Positions 1-15,292 of a stretch of DNA of 64,000 nt are shown one piece after another. The notes under the pieces are model-generated. The model saw nothing but the letters and a program-made list of their open reading frames with translations, was not told the DNA's origin and made no database searches. This DNA comes from Escallonia rubra (taxonomy: Eukaryota > Streptophyta > Magnoliopsida > Escalloniales > Escalloniaceae), in the NCBI GenBank assembly GCA_033065855.1, contig JAVXUO010002618.1:123063-187062 (forward strand). Reading direction: 5' to 3'. The translations under genes and the position numbers were made by a program. Position 1 is the first letter of the stretch; every line of letters starts with the position of its first letter.

Positions 1-1310
1 AGTTATGGCAACAGACAATTAAGAAAATTCTAACATTCTCCCACTTGGGCAACATTATTTTTATTGTATATTATGTCCAAAAAATATTTAGTTTGAAAAT
101 AACTCTCAGGCACACAAATTTTAGTGGCCACAAACATTCATGATTTAGATAATTGCATATCAATACATGATCCAATCAATAACAATATTGACATCGAACC
201 AGGGCCGCAAATGTGCTAATCATAAGCACGCGACCTTCCATGATTACAAACATCAGGATTCTTAACAACATGGACTCCTAAAGTGGTAAAGTGTAGTGTG
301 AAAATTAGCACATGTAATAGAAAAACTGAAATTTCATGCTAATTTCACATTCGGTCCTCTGTATGGTCTAAACAACCCTTTATAGGATTAAATCTCATGT
401 AACACTTATGAAAGGAAGTCACATCGTAAAGAAGCATTTATGCTTCAAAACCGAAGCTTTATTCTTTAATGAGATCCCAGTCATAAATAAAAGTAACTGC
501 ATGAACTCATATATACATACTGTAAAAACGTATTATCCAAGATAACATTTACTTATCAACAAAAAAAAGCATTATTATTATTGACTTCAGTCGTAGGCAA
601 ACAAAAACTTGAAATCCCACTAGCCAATTGAATCAAAAGACATCAAATTACGCACAAACTCTACGTGTCGAGCAAAGTCAACAGGCCTCAGCCCCTTGAT
701 CATTTAGTGTGTTAACATGTCATTTATATCAATGTCTTTTATAAAACACATCACCATTTTTAACCCATTCTCTAATCTTGTAGAACTTCAGTTCTACATG
801 CTTTCCAACCTTTAGAATTTTTACTGCTTTTGAGAATGAAACTGCAGAGAGATTTACAATAAATCCTCAATGGCCTAGAGATTGAATCAAGAATCTCATA
901 ACCAGAAATAAAATTCTGAAGCCATTTAGCTTGTGTCCCAACCTCAAAAGAAGCTATTATCTCTTAGTGCGTAATAGAAGAAGAGAAGAGTGACTGTTTA
1001 GCAATTTTTCAGGAGATCGCTCCATTTGCAAGTAAGAATTATTAAATGTAGTGGATTCCCCATCATTCATGCAACTACCAAGGTCTGCATCAGCGTCTGC
1101 ATCTTCATAATTGCCTCGAAATTATCTCCCTTTTATACACAAACATGTCATCTTTGCTATACCGTACACATTACATCACCCTTCTCTTTTGCAACTACTC
1201 ACTGAGCAATACTAGGATTAGCTGAGGATTTACCCAAAACATTCACTACATAAGCAATATCGGGTACATCAAAGTACCCACAACAGCACCGTACAATTTT
1301 TGCTCAACGA
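1..1310 (-). pseudogene. Decayed Ty1/copia pol 3' end with start of its 3' LTR
   Basis: On the minus strand, about 1300-1210 reads like the end of a copia reverse transcriptase (PDIAYVVNVLGK). About 955-640 reads like its RNase H domain (AKWLQNFISGYEILDSISRP, then KHVELKFYK and FARHVEFVRNLM). Stops and frame changes separate the blocks, so it is not functional. Downstream on the same strand, 50-36 is a purine-rich CAAGTGGGAGAA tract of the kind that primes plus-strand synthesis, followed at 35 by TGTTAG, the usual LTR start. The LTR therefore runs off the left edge. Confidence 0.75.
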
Positions 1311-2110
1311 GACTCGAAGCACGAGGTATAACCATTGCATGATGACACCTAACAAGCACGATAATGACAATCCCAATTGTCACTAAAAATCATCATCATC
1401 ATCATTTTTCTCTCAACCAGTAATACTTTAGGGAACCCCTAAAAACTTAGGGTGATACAATTATATTGAGTTGAATCGACACCAGTTTCTAGACTATTGT
1501 ACCCTTCACAAGAAGGGTCTTTTAGATCCGCTTGACAGATTTCTGCCTCAGCCTGACGTGGATGCCGAGCTAAATACGAATGATGAGGACAATGGTGATG
1601 CTGATGGCAATGGTGATGTCGGGGATGATCGCGATCCGCCTCGGCTACTAATGCTGAGCATTGACGAGGCGGGCACTTCCTCATGTTCTTCTGCTACCAG
1701 GTATGAGGTTGTTCTTTGCTCACTTAGACACGATGTAGTAGTGGATGTTTGTCTATTTTGGGCGCATGGATAGCAGCTTCAGTTGGTTGGACCTTGTTCA
1801 TGGTTAGCTTAGTCGTCGCCTATCTCACATGGAGGATCCTTGGGGTATCCAATGTTCTGAGGAGGATTTATTCCATCATCCACCTCCACCGTACCAGGGT
1901 TCTTGGGCTATAGACCTAGATATTTTCTTATGCTTATGTCTTTAGATTCTTTTATGTACTTCTACTTTATCGTGGATGATTTTAGCAGTCTTGTATAATT
2001 TAGCACTTTGGTTCAAGCTTATTGGATGCACATTTGGTTGATTATATGCTACACTTTTGTCTAATTTTGATACCATGTGCTTGATACACCTCTTAATGGT
2101 TATTCAAGTA
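1311..2110. other. No gene recognised; possible retroelement tail
   Basis: An acidic open frame at 1471-1773 (+) is rich in Asp, Asn and Gly and matches no family I recognise. The sequence after it runs into the copia LTR-like block, so it may be the 3' internal part of that element. A short (ATC)n run sits near 1390-1405. Confidence 0.3.
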
Positions 2111-2232
2111 CTTGAGCGTTCTTGATTGGATACCCTTATTGGCTATATTGATTATCCATGGATAGATACACATGTTGATCACTTTCACGCACACTCACAA
2201 TCCTTGATCTTTTTAATGATGTCAAAAGGGGG

Positions 2233-2235
<3 letters not shown>

Positions 2236-2305
<70 letters not shown>
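2236..2305. repeat. (AT)n microsatellite, about 35 units
   Basis: An uninterrupted AT dinucleotide run inside the copia remnant; a shorter (AT) run follows at 2350-2367. Open frames across it are poly-Tyr/Ile artefacts. Confidence 0.95.
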
Positions 2306-2308
<3 letters not shown>

Positions 2309-2582
2309 GATCAGACAGCCAGATCGCGCTGGCAACTTGGGTTAAGTTGAATATATATATATATATAATTGACTGCATTAAAATGTATAGACGAGCAAAT
2401 ATCAAACAAAGATCTTCAACGTAATGCTTCAAAGATCATCAATCATAAAGGAATATCTCAAATCGATTTTAAACATTTTTTTTATTCATTTCCTTTGTAA
2501 CTAGACATAAAGAGTTGATCGTATCGATGACTGTGACCTAGATATTGCCCATAGGCTTCCTTTGCATGCATAAAATTTTCAG

Positions 2583-2850
2583 TCAAATGCAGTCGGCTGC
2601 ATCGATTAATGCAATCGACTGCATACTTGGGTCGTAAGGTTTTTACAGTCGGGTGCATTGATTAATGCAATCGACTGCATATTTGGGCAGTAAGGTTTTA
2701 TAGTCAACTGCATTAGAATACAGTCAAATGCATGTTTGGGTAGTTATATTTTATAGTCGATAGCATTGTTGGATTTTGAAATTACAACTACTAGCTTTGG
2801 GAATACAGTCGACTGCATTAGACAACCTAGTCGACTGCATTTACCGTTTT
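2583..2850. repeat. Degenerate tandem repeats with palindromic GCAGTCGACTGC core
   Basis: At least five copies of a unit built on CAGTCGACTGCAT, with variants CAGTCGGCTGCAT, CAGTCGGGTGCAT and AGTCAACTGCAT. The spacing is about 64 bp in the clearest part, with a shared TTGGGYMGTAAGGTTTTA spacer. The core is self-complementary. It lies in the promoter-bearing half of the LTR-like block, where tandem enhancer-like repeats are common in plant retrotransposons. Confidence 0.8.
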
Positions 2851-3600
2851 GGCGCATTAATGCCCTACCTACTTCCAAATGGCTAAATTTATTCCCACAC
2901 CTATATAAGTTGATTTTTTTTGGGAATAAACTTGATTAATCCGTTGCCTTCAAAGCCTTTTTATCTTGCAAATACTAAAAGCTCTAAGCATTTTTTTCAA
3001 TCTCTCTTAGTCTTCATTATTTTCTCATCCAATCCAAGAGAGCAATCATTGTGAGCTTACATTTGAGAGATATGCACACAAGTCATGAATACACTCATCT
3101 CTCATGTTCTAGAGCTTAAATTTGTACTCATCAACTTTTAGAGAGTTAATCTTTGTACACAATATTTCATCTTAAGTTTCTTGTATCAAAGCTTGGGATT
3201 GTCAAGCTTTGGAGCCTCGAAGCTTGTTCTTGATTTGGGAATAGCATCAAGAAATGTAAGAGGTTCGGTCTAAACCCATTAGGAAGATCATTTTAGTGGA
3301 TTCTAAAGCCTTAGAATGGACATCCTTGAAGGGGTGGACTTAGGTTTGAGGGTAATTCAAATCGAATCATCTAAATTTTCATTGTCAAGTATCTCTAAAC
3401 CCTTTCTCTTCACATTATTGTCTTATACTTGCTTTGAGATTGGTTAGTTTGTTTCTTTGAGATATTGTCTTTGAGATTAAATGTTTAAGTCATCCAAGTG
3501 TTCATCTTACTTTCTCAAAGTTGATTATGACTAATTGTTAATCTTCTTAAGTAGTCCTAAAACCCTATTCACCCCTACTCCTACCCCTTTCCTTCTAGGA

Positions 3601-5279
3601 TTACTTTAATGGTCCCAGTGGCAGGTCTGATAATTGGGTGATCTGCGCTACAAAATTGCATATCTTGGCAGGTATGCAAGTTTGCCCCCATATGTCTTGT
3701 ACCAGATAGTACGGCCGTTATCAATCGGTATCGGAACTACTACGAGATTTGGATGCCTTCATACCAATATGAGGCGAAAGTAAAACGTATCAGCCGATAT
3801 CTTATAACTATGTCCACCATTGTTGTACCCAAGGACGAGACTCACCACCACCATAACAATGCTTTTTATAGCCCTCATCAATTACTGAACCGACCAGTTC
3901 CATCTCTAATTACTAAACCCGCTATGACTAGCATTCTCATCATTTCTGCCACCTACCACCAAACCAAGTAGCCCTGTCTCTGCCACGGACTGCAAATATC
4001 GAGTACAAAAGTTCCAAAAGATAAGAGAACGAATTTGCACTGTTTGAAATAGTTCATGTTAGATACCTGAAACCTAAGGACACGCGAAAACATTTTTAAT
4101 TTACCTCTTAGATTGTTAGAAATAATTTATTTGACAAAATAGAATTACCATATGCAGTACACAATATATCATACGAAAATAAACAAATTGAAGCAACTAA
4201 GCTCACGAAACTACGAAAGCAAGCCAAAGCATTATCCTAAAAGGTGATTCATTACACACCGTCCCCTGAATCAGTGGCTCGGCGCTATGGGATTCACGGC
4301 ACCCAAATTTCAAAATTTGTTTAAAGTATTTTCCCAGGTCCCAGCACGTGCAGTAACAATCCCATAAACAACCATCTCCGACCTTCCTCTTCCGAGACTC
4401 GCAACATATCTCAAAAAGAAAATTGCTTAAATAGATTTGTGATGAAAGCCCGAAAATTTTACGCAGGGAGAACGAGAGACTCGATGTAAAACAAACGACG
4501 GAGAGAAAACATGCTAAAGGTTTTTGGTGGAGAAGCGATAGTTTAATGAAAGCATAAACCCACTAAAATACTTTATCTACTTTGAGTGGGGAGGAAGAAT
4601 AAATATTTGGTGATCAATTCATCGATTTTTAATTGGAACTACATGGCCAAAAAGTTTTGACGAGACAATAAAGTACAACAGAACCCACATGCTTAGTTTG
4701 TTTGTTCATTTCCAGGTAGAAGGTAGCAATTCATGATCCTGAATTGGTGCCGATGAAACAAAGTATACATTAAAAAACAATAACTCGATCAAATAAGGGA
4801 AACTTTTTGATTCACGAGTTTAAGAAATGGGAGATTGAATATAATCCTAAAACCAACAGGTCATGAAGAAATGAAATGGCAGCAAAGGCCCGAATTCCAA
4901 AAGTGAATAAAGTGATAAATGGGCAAAAAGAGACTAGAGAGAAAAAGGGATCAGATCTAAGTCGCCGATTCGTCGAGCAAGAGCCGGAGCAGAGGCAAAC
5001 ACGAGAACATAAGTGCGAGCCAGATTCACACGTACTGAGTAATCAGACCATGAAAGCGCCGAAGGAAGCAAGAGCGACAATTCCCCATTTGAAATATCAT
5101 GTTCCTCATATGCGAAAGCGGTCACCTTAGGGAAAGAAGTTGAAGTGGGCTGATACGCTACTACTAGTGGTGTTAGGTGGTTATCGGGGCGGCTGGTGCG
5201 GTGGCTCGCTCTCTTGATAAGATTCAATCTATCCCTGGGTTTAATGTTGTTTAGATTTCAGAAATTTCAGACAGTAAAA
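3601..5279. other. No gene or repeat recognised
   Basis: Open frames here (for example 3753-3971 and 4876-5130) have no recognisable domain and no supporting splice structure. A 21-bp AATCTATCCCTGGGTTTAATG-type direct repeat occurs at about 5224 and 5307, at the edge of the repeat family that follows. Confidence 0.4.
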
Positions 5280-6860
5280 GGTTAGGATCTATCTTTGCAC
5301 AACTGCAATCTATCCCTGGGTTTAATGCTTATTGGCCCTCGTTACCAACCATGAGCAGGTCTAAAACACCCACGTATGTTGTGAATTTTTGACCCCTAAC
5401 AGTTTCTTCTTTTGAAATCACATCAATTTAAAATCGAAAAATGAATCGTAATCACTAAATCTCCTTCAACGTTGAAAAAATCTATTAAGTTGGGGTTCAA
5501 TTGACAACAAAACTTGAACCGACGTTGAGAAAAATGTGAGAGCAAACCTTGGAGTTGAACCGGTACTTAGTCCAACCCTCCCTCCTCACTTTCCATTCGT
5601 CGTCCCCAAGTCACAGAATAAAACTCCTTTGCACCATCTGGCGTCACATCTGTTGCTCTTCACCGCTGATTCCATCCCCAAAATGCCACAGTTAAAGCCG
5701 CTGCCTATGCTACATTAAGGTCATCTTTGCATGTGCCATCCTTATCATAGCACCGCCAAGCAACGTCATCAGTGTAGCCAGCAGAGCTTCATCTACAAGA
5801 CACTGCAACAAAAGAAGTTGCTTCAATCTGGTTTTCTGTACCCCGTTTTCTTCTCATAACAATGTTCTCTTGCATCAAAGGTGGTGTCCAAGTTCAGATC
5901 CGGGAGAGAGAATGCAGAGTGAAAAGAGAATTATCTGGGGTCTTTGTCCTATGGCACAGAACCTTGAAGTAACTTTTGTCAGGAGAACAAAAAAAATTTA
6001 GAAGGGGTGCACATACAGCCACAACCTGTCAACTTTGTGGGGGGAAATAACACAAATGATGGAAATATGTACCCAATCAGGCCGCAATTCTGCTTCCCAA
6101 CACATACAAAGACGAAAACCCACATCTAAAGTATTGCATAAAAACCGGATGTGTGGACTCTACAATCTTGCCGAATGCATGGACTCTACGCTGACCAAGA
6201 GGCCACCTCTTCGTAAGCAGGTAATCTTACTTCATCTTCCACAATTTGAGTATCTAAAAGAGAATTATCTGTCATGTCGGAGCTCAAAGATATGTTCAAA
6301 TTTACCGAAGTTTCTTCTCCAACTGGGTCAGAAAACTGCATTCTTCCAGGATAGGCAACATATCCAACTGGTATCGGATCTTCGTAGCACTAATTGAAAC
6401 AAGAACTCAAACCAGGCAGGCATGCAACTTGGATGCAGTTGCAGATATCAGATCTTTGCAGCACTTAGGCAACGTCTTTTGTAGGCCTGCCATGACTCCA
6501 CCATGCCACCAAATTAGCACCTAAGAAGCAGAACTGCAAAAAGCTTGAACTTGCTGCCAATGACAGCGGGACTTGAAAGATCGACACTGAAGCAAGTGAT
6601 ATTCTCTTCTTGGTAGGATGATGAAGATTGTATTCTGACAATGAAAGTAATTAGGTACTATAGAGAACAATTCCTAAAGTGAGTATGCCTACTACCCTCT
6701 TCCCCCTCCCCATCTAGTGTTTGGGGTGCTGGTGGTTGGGGGGGGGGGGGGGGGGGGGCATTTTGCACTTGCAATTTCGTTTATCAGTTATATATACTCT
6801 CCGGAAAGTTGTGAGAAACTTATTAGATCTAATTCAGATAATTCTAATGGGATAAATGTG
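5280..6860. repeat. Copy A of a 1.7-1.9-kb tandem segmental repeat
   Basis: Landmarks in order: TTAGGATCTATCTTTGCAC (5282), GAGCAGGTC...ACACCCACGT (about 5353), a block with ATTATCTGGGGTCTTTGTC (about 5930), GGATGCAGTTGCAGATATCAG (about 6430), a C/T-rich CCCTCTTCCCCCTCCCCATC (about 6693), a G-run, and AAATGTGGGGTTTCAG (ends 6858). The same order recurs in copies B and C. No copy keeps a long conserved open frame, so I see no gene; the origin is unknown. Confidence 0.8.
6738..6758. repeat. Poly-G run of 21
   Basis: A 21-base G homopolymer at the end of repeat copy A. Copy C has 14 G at the matching place (10218-10231), while copy B has only interrupted GGGGG/GGGG (about 8299-8313). The length is prone to slippage and sequencing error. 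Confidence 0.9.
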
Positions 6861-6904
6861 GGGTTTCAGGTATACACTTAAACCACCCATCCAATAGAAA
6901 TGCA

Positions 6905-8750
6905 GACATTTAAGATTAGGATCTATCTTTGGATCTATCTTTGCACAACTGCAAGGTATACTACACCTGCTCCAGTTTATGCATAAATGCTTAATGGCCC
7001 TCGTTTCCAACCAAGAGCAGGTCAAAAAACACCCACGTGTATTATAAATGTTTGACCCTGAAACAGTTTATCTTTAGAAGCCACATTTGTTTAAATAAAA
7101 AATGAAGCTCAGTCTGTAGATCTCATTCGATTGAAAGGAATTGAGAAGTTGGGGTTCAACTGACCAAGAAAATTCAACCAAAGTGGAAGAAAAATGTGAG
7201 ATCAAACCTTGGAGTTAAATTGGTAATTAATCCAACCCTCAATATCCTCATTTTTAATTCGTCATACCAAAGTCGCTGAATAAAACTGCATTGCACCATA
7301 TCGCGCCTCATCTGTTGCGCTTCACTGCTGATTCCATACCCAAAATGCCACAATCAAAGCCACTGCCTATACAACAATAAGGTCATCTTTGCATCTGCCA
7401 TCCTTATCATAGCACCACCCATCCACGTTATCAAAGTAGCTAGCAGAGCTTCATCTACAAGACACTGCCACAAAAAGAGTTGCTTCAATCTGAATTTCTG
7501 TACCCCCTTTTCTTCTCAGAACAATGTTGTCTTGCATTAAAGGTGGCATCAAAGTTTAGATCCGGGAAAGAGAACGCAGAGTGAAAAGAGAATTATCTGG
7601 GGTCTTTGTCTTTTGGCAAAGAACCTTGCAGCAACTTTCATCTGGAGAAGAACAAATTCTTTAAAGGGGTGCACAAATACCCGCAACCGGTCAACTTTCT
7701 GGGAGAAGAAAACAGATGATGGAAATAGGTACCCAATCAGGCCATAATTCTGCTTCCCCAGACTTACACACAGACACGAATAAACCCACATCTAAATTAT
7801 TGCATCAAAGTCGGATGTGAGTTTCAAGTAACTTTAAATCATGCTGCATGTATGGACTCTAATGCTGACCAAGAGGCCCCCTCTTCAGAAGCAGGTAATC
7901 TATACTTCATCCTCCACAACTTGAGTATCTGAAAGAGAATAATCTGTCATGTCGGTGCTCAAAGACATGTTCAAATTTACCGAAGTTTATTCTCCAACTG
8001 GGTCAGAAAATTGCATTCTTTCAGGATAGGCAAGGTATCCAAAAATTTCGGATCTTTGCAGCACTAATCAAAACAAGAACTTTAACCAGGCGTGCATGCA
8101 ACTTGGATGCAGTTGCAGATATCAGATCTTTGCAGCACTTAGTCAACGTCTTTCGTAGGCTCGCCATGACTCCATAATCCCACCAAATTAGCACCTGATG
8201 AAGATTGTATTCTGACAATGAAACTAATTAGGAACAATTGATAAAAATGCCTAAACTGAGTATTCCTACTGCCCTCTCCTCCTCCCCATCTAATGCTTGG
8301 GGGTGCGGGGGGAAGGGATATTCTACACTTGCAATATCGTGGACCAGATGAAATGTTCTATATATTCATGCTAGCAAACACATCTGTTAAACCTGAAGAA
8401 AACCAAAGAACTCAAGCTTGAAATAAACGAGTGTTTATGGCAGAGTAGTGACATGGACTATTATTTGTATATATTTCGTTCATTAGAGAACTGAGATTAC
8501 AACCGTTAACAAATGATCAGTCATATATGCTCTGCTGGATGTTGTGAGAAACATGTTAGTTCTAATTAAGATAATTCTAACGGGATAAATGTGGGGTTTC
8601 AGAGCTCGAGATTTTTAGTTCACTGGCCTCTCATTTCCTGTCCAAAAGGGTACCTAACTCGCATACTTTTAATCTTGAAGAACAATATTGGTGATCAGAT
8701 TAAGTAGCCCAACCCTAGTTTTAGCCCCTTCTCCTGTGCGAAGATTCATT
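6905..8750. repeat. Copy B of the tandem segmental repeat
   Basis: It begins with TTAGGATCTATCTTTGGATC (6909), a small internal doubling relative to copy A, and follows the same landmarks: GAGCAGGTC (about 7015), ATTATCTGGGGTCTTTGTC (about 7591), GGATGCAGTTGCAGATATCAG (about 8104), AAATGTGGGGTTTCAG (about 8588). It has a 3' section absent from copy A (8366-8460, AACACATCTGTTAAACCTGAAG) that is present in copy C, so B and C share a longer unit. Confidence 0.8.
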
Positions 8751-8923
8751 GTAAGCCCTTTGTAATAGATCGTGGAAAAAGGTATCCTAAACCTAGTGTT
8801 GGCGTTTTCAGTTGCCACCGTTGGAATTGATGTGAATTTGGCACTGGTGCAACAGAGGGCAACTGAGGCAGCTAACACTAGATTTAGGCTACCTTTTTCC
8901 ACGATCTATTGCAAGGGGCTTAT
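8751..8923. mobile_element. Small hairpin (foldback) element or MITE remnant
   Basis: Arms 8751-8803 and 8871-8923 are near-perfect inverted repeats of about 53 bp: GTAAGCCCTTTGTAATAGAT on the left pairs with ATCTATTGCAAGGGGCTTAT on the right. The 67-bp loop has its own short GTTGCC/GGCAAC inversion. The matching place in copy C (10631-10760) keeps the left arm and loop but only about 12 bp of the right arm, so the hairpin was probably present before duplication and later partly deleted. Confidence 0.7.
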
Positions 8924-9027
8924 GATGGCAGCATAGGAAGGCTTTGATTTTTTCAAGCAGCGAGTCACACAAGGGGGAACCTTTCAAATGCGCATTAACG
9001 GCCAGGAATTCGGTATTGGTTTACTTT

Positions 9028-10760
9028 GTACCTCGTTTTCTTCTCATTACAATGTTGTCTTCCATCAAAGGTGGTGTCCAAGTTTAGATCCGTGAGAGAG
9101 AATGAAGAGTGAAAAGAAAATTATCTGGGGTCTCTGTCTTTTGGAACAGAACCTTGCAGTAACTTTGTCAGGAGAAGAACAAATCTTTTCTATGGGGTGC
9201 ACAAATAGCTGCAACCTGTCAACTATCTGGGGGGGGAAAACAAATGATGGAAATATGTACCCAAGCAGGCATAATTCTGCTTCCCCATACATACAACGGA
9301 CACAAAGAAACCCACACCTGAAGTATTGCATCAAGATCGGATGCGAGTTTCAAGTAACTCAAAATGATGCTGCATGTATGGACTATAATACTGACCAAGA
9401 GGCCCCCGCTTCACAAGCAGGTAATCTATACCTCATCTTCCACAATTTGAGAATCTAAAAGAGAATATCTTTCATGCCAGTGCTCAAAGATATGTTTAAA
9501 TTTACCAAACTTTCTTCTCCAACTGGATCAGAAAAATTGAATTCTTTCAGGATAGGCAACATATCCAAATGATATCGGATCTTTGCAGCACAAATCAAAA
9601 AGAGAACTCAAACCAGGCAGGCATGCAACTTGGATGCAGTTGCAGATATCAGATCTTCGCAGCACTTCGTCGACGTCCTTTGTAGGCTCAAGATGACTCC
9701 ATCATGCCACCAAATCAGCACCTAAGAAGCAGAACTGTTAAAAGCTTGAACTTGCAGCTAATCACAACAGGCAACATATCCAGATAATATCAGATCTTTG
9801 CAGCACAGATCAAAAAGAGAACTCAAACCAGGCATGCACGCAACTTGGATGCAGTTGCAGATATCAGATCTTTGCAACACTTCGTCGACGTCCTTTGTAG
9901 GCTCAATATGCTCCATCATGTCACCAAATCAGCACCTAAGAAGCAGAACTATTAAAAGCTTGAACTTGCAGCCAATCACAACAGGACTTAAAAGATCGAC
10001 AGTGAAGTAATATTCTCTTCTTGGTAGGATTATGAAGATTGTATTCTGACAATGAAAGTAATTAGGAAGTAAAGAAGAAATGCATTGGAAGGAACTATAG
10101 ATAACAATGCCTAAACTGAGTATGCACACTGCCCTCTCCCCCTCTCCATCTAGTGTTTGGTTATTTATTTGTTTGTGTGTGTGTTGTGTGTGTGTGTGTT
10201 GTTTTGGTGGTGGTGGTGGGGGGGGGGGGGGCAGCGAACACGTCTATTAAACCTGAAGGAAGCCAAAGAACTCAGGCTTGAAATAAATGAGTGCTTATGG
10301 CAGAGTAGTGAGATTTACTATTATTCTAATTTATTTGATTTCTAAGTAGAGAACTGATTTTTACTATCGTAAACATTATCAGTTATTTGTGCTCTGCTGG
10401 AAGTTGTGATGAACTTTTTAGTTCTAATTAAGATAATTCTCATGGTATAAATGTGGGGTTCCATCTGACCCTCCAGAACTCGAAATTTTGCTTCTAGTTC
10501 GCTAGCCTTTGACTTCCTGTCAAAAAGTGTACCTATGACCTGCATACTATTAAGCTGGAAGAACACCAATATTGGTCATCAGGTTAAGTAGCCTAAACCT
10601 ATTGTTAGTCCCTTCTCCTGTGCGAAGATTATCTGTAAGCCCCTTGTAACAGATCGTAGAAAAAGGTATCCTAAACCTAGTGTTAGCTGTTTCAGTTGCC
10701 ACCGCTGGAATTGATGTGAATTTGACACTGGTGCAACAGAGGGCAACTGAGGCTTACAAG
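9028..10760. repeat. Copy C of the tandem segmental repeat
   Basis: It re-enters the unit at the block equivalent to 5838 and 7500 (CTCGTTTTCTTCTCATTACA) and continues through all later landmarks, ending with AATGTGGGGTTCCATC (about 10451) and the damaged hairpin. It carries an extra internal 215-bp duplication. The spacing of the GTGGGGTT landmark between copies is about 1745 bp (A to B) and 1863 bp (B to C). Confidence 0.8.
9553..9984. repeat. 215-bp tandem duplication inside copy C
   Basis: The block GGCAACATATCCA... through GAACTGTTAAAAGCTTGAAC occurs twice with a period of 215 bp (first AGAGAACTCAAACCAGG at 9601, second at 9816). Copies A and B have a single copy. Confidence 0.85.
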
Positions 10761-14559
<3,799 letters not shown>

Positions 14560-15292
14560 GATTAAAATGTGAGAATATGGACGGTGGCTAATCTTTTCTC
14601 TCATTCTGGAAATGACACTGTTTGGCCTCCAAGCTTTAGTAGAAAACTTTTTGACTGGTTATTCGACTCTGTCACTCAGTTTCTCGGTTTGCATTATTCC
14701 TTAATCTCAGTCAGGGTGGTGACGACAGCGTGCTGTGGAAAGGCAATGGAAAACGTCTGTTTTCAGTCAAATCCTATTACACACAGGTGTTGCATGGGGC
14801 AAGCAGCTTATCCCCATAGCAGGCGGTGTGGTCGTCTTCCGTCGTATGCTTTTTCACATGGGAAGCAGCTAGAAACATTATACACCCCGGCGATGATCTG
14901 AGGAGAAGGTGATTCACATTCCTCTGCAGTGTCGGCTCGCTAAATCTCTATGGGATTTCATTTTCAGTTTGGTGGGTATTAGCTGGGTTATGTCTCTTAA
15001 GTTTGCTGGGTATTAGCTGGCTTATGCCTCTTCAGCTAGGAAGTAACCTTTGGGAGGCTGGGAGTGGGAGCTGATTCGCCCTTGCTTGTTCTAGTGTAAT
15101 GGAATCAGTAATATGAGGACTTTTGAAGAAGAGGAGCTGCATTTAGCTAACATATAGGCATTATTCTGAAGCCTGGGCAGCTCTAAGTGTATAGCTAGTT
15201 GAGTCGGTATTCTTTTGTGTACATGGAGGTGTCACCCCCTTGGTGTTCTTTTGGTAATACATTTCTCTACTTACCCAAAAAAAAAAAAAACC
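14560..15292 (+). pseudogene. 5'-truncated L1-type LINE, 3' end with poly(A)
   Basis: The frame reads VLWKGNGKRLFSVKS (about 14730-14774) and, after a stop, VCFFTWEAARNIIHPGDDLR. This is the zf-RVT-type C-terminal region of plant L1 LINE reverse transcriptases. Downstream are the usual hydrophobic VWWVLAGLCL-like blocks, broken by several stops. The piece ends in an A14 run (15279-15292) followed by further A-rich sequence. 5' truncation and a poly(A) end fit target-primed insertion. I could not fix the 5' boundary or a target duplication. Confidence 0.8.

Larger units (their letters stand above)
2110..3600 (+). mobile_element. Ty1/copia (Sirevirus-like) 3' end and LTR remnant
   Basis: The TGATGTCAAAAGGGGGAAAA tract near 2217-2236 resembles the polypurine region at the 3' end of Sirevirus-type copia elements. 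The following 1.3 kb has LTR character: tandem repeats of a palindromic ATGCAGTCGACTGCAT-type motif, a CTATATAAG TATA-like site near 2902, and an end rich in AAACCCTATTCACCCC. The 3040-3570 part resembles 40245-40700, including a shared AAAGCTTGGGATTGT. No intact partner LTR or target duplication was found. Confidence 0.55.

Noticed and set aside
2126..2432. Poly-Tyr/Ile frames on both strands
   Set aside because: Translation of an (AT)n microsatellite.
6035..9458. Open frames 6035-6397 and 9102-9458 at roughly matching places of repeat copies A and C
   Set aside because: The frames do not correspond between copies, copy B is interrupted, and no domain is recognisable.
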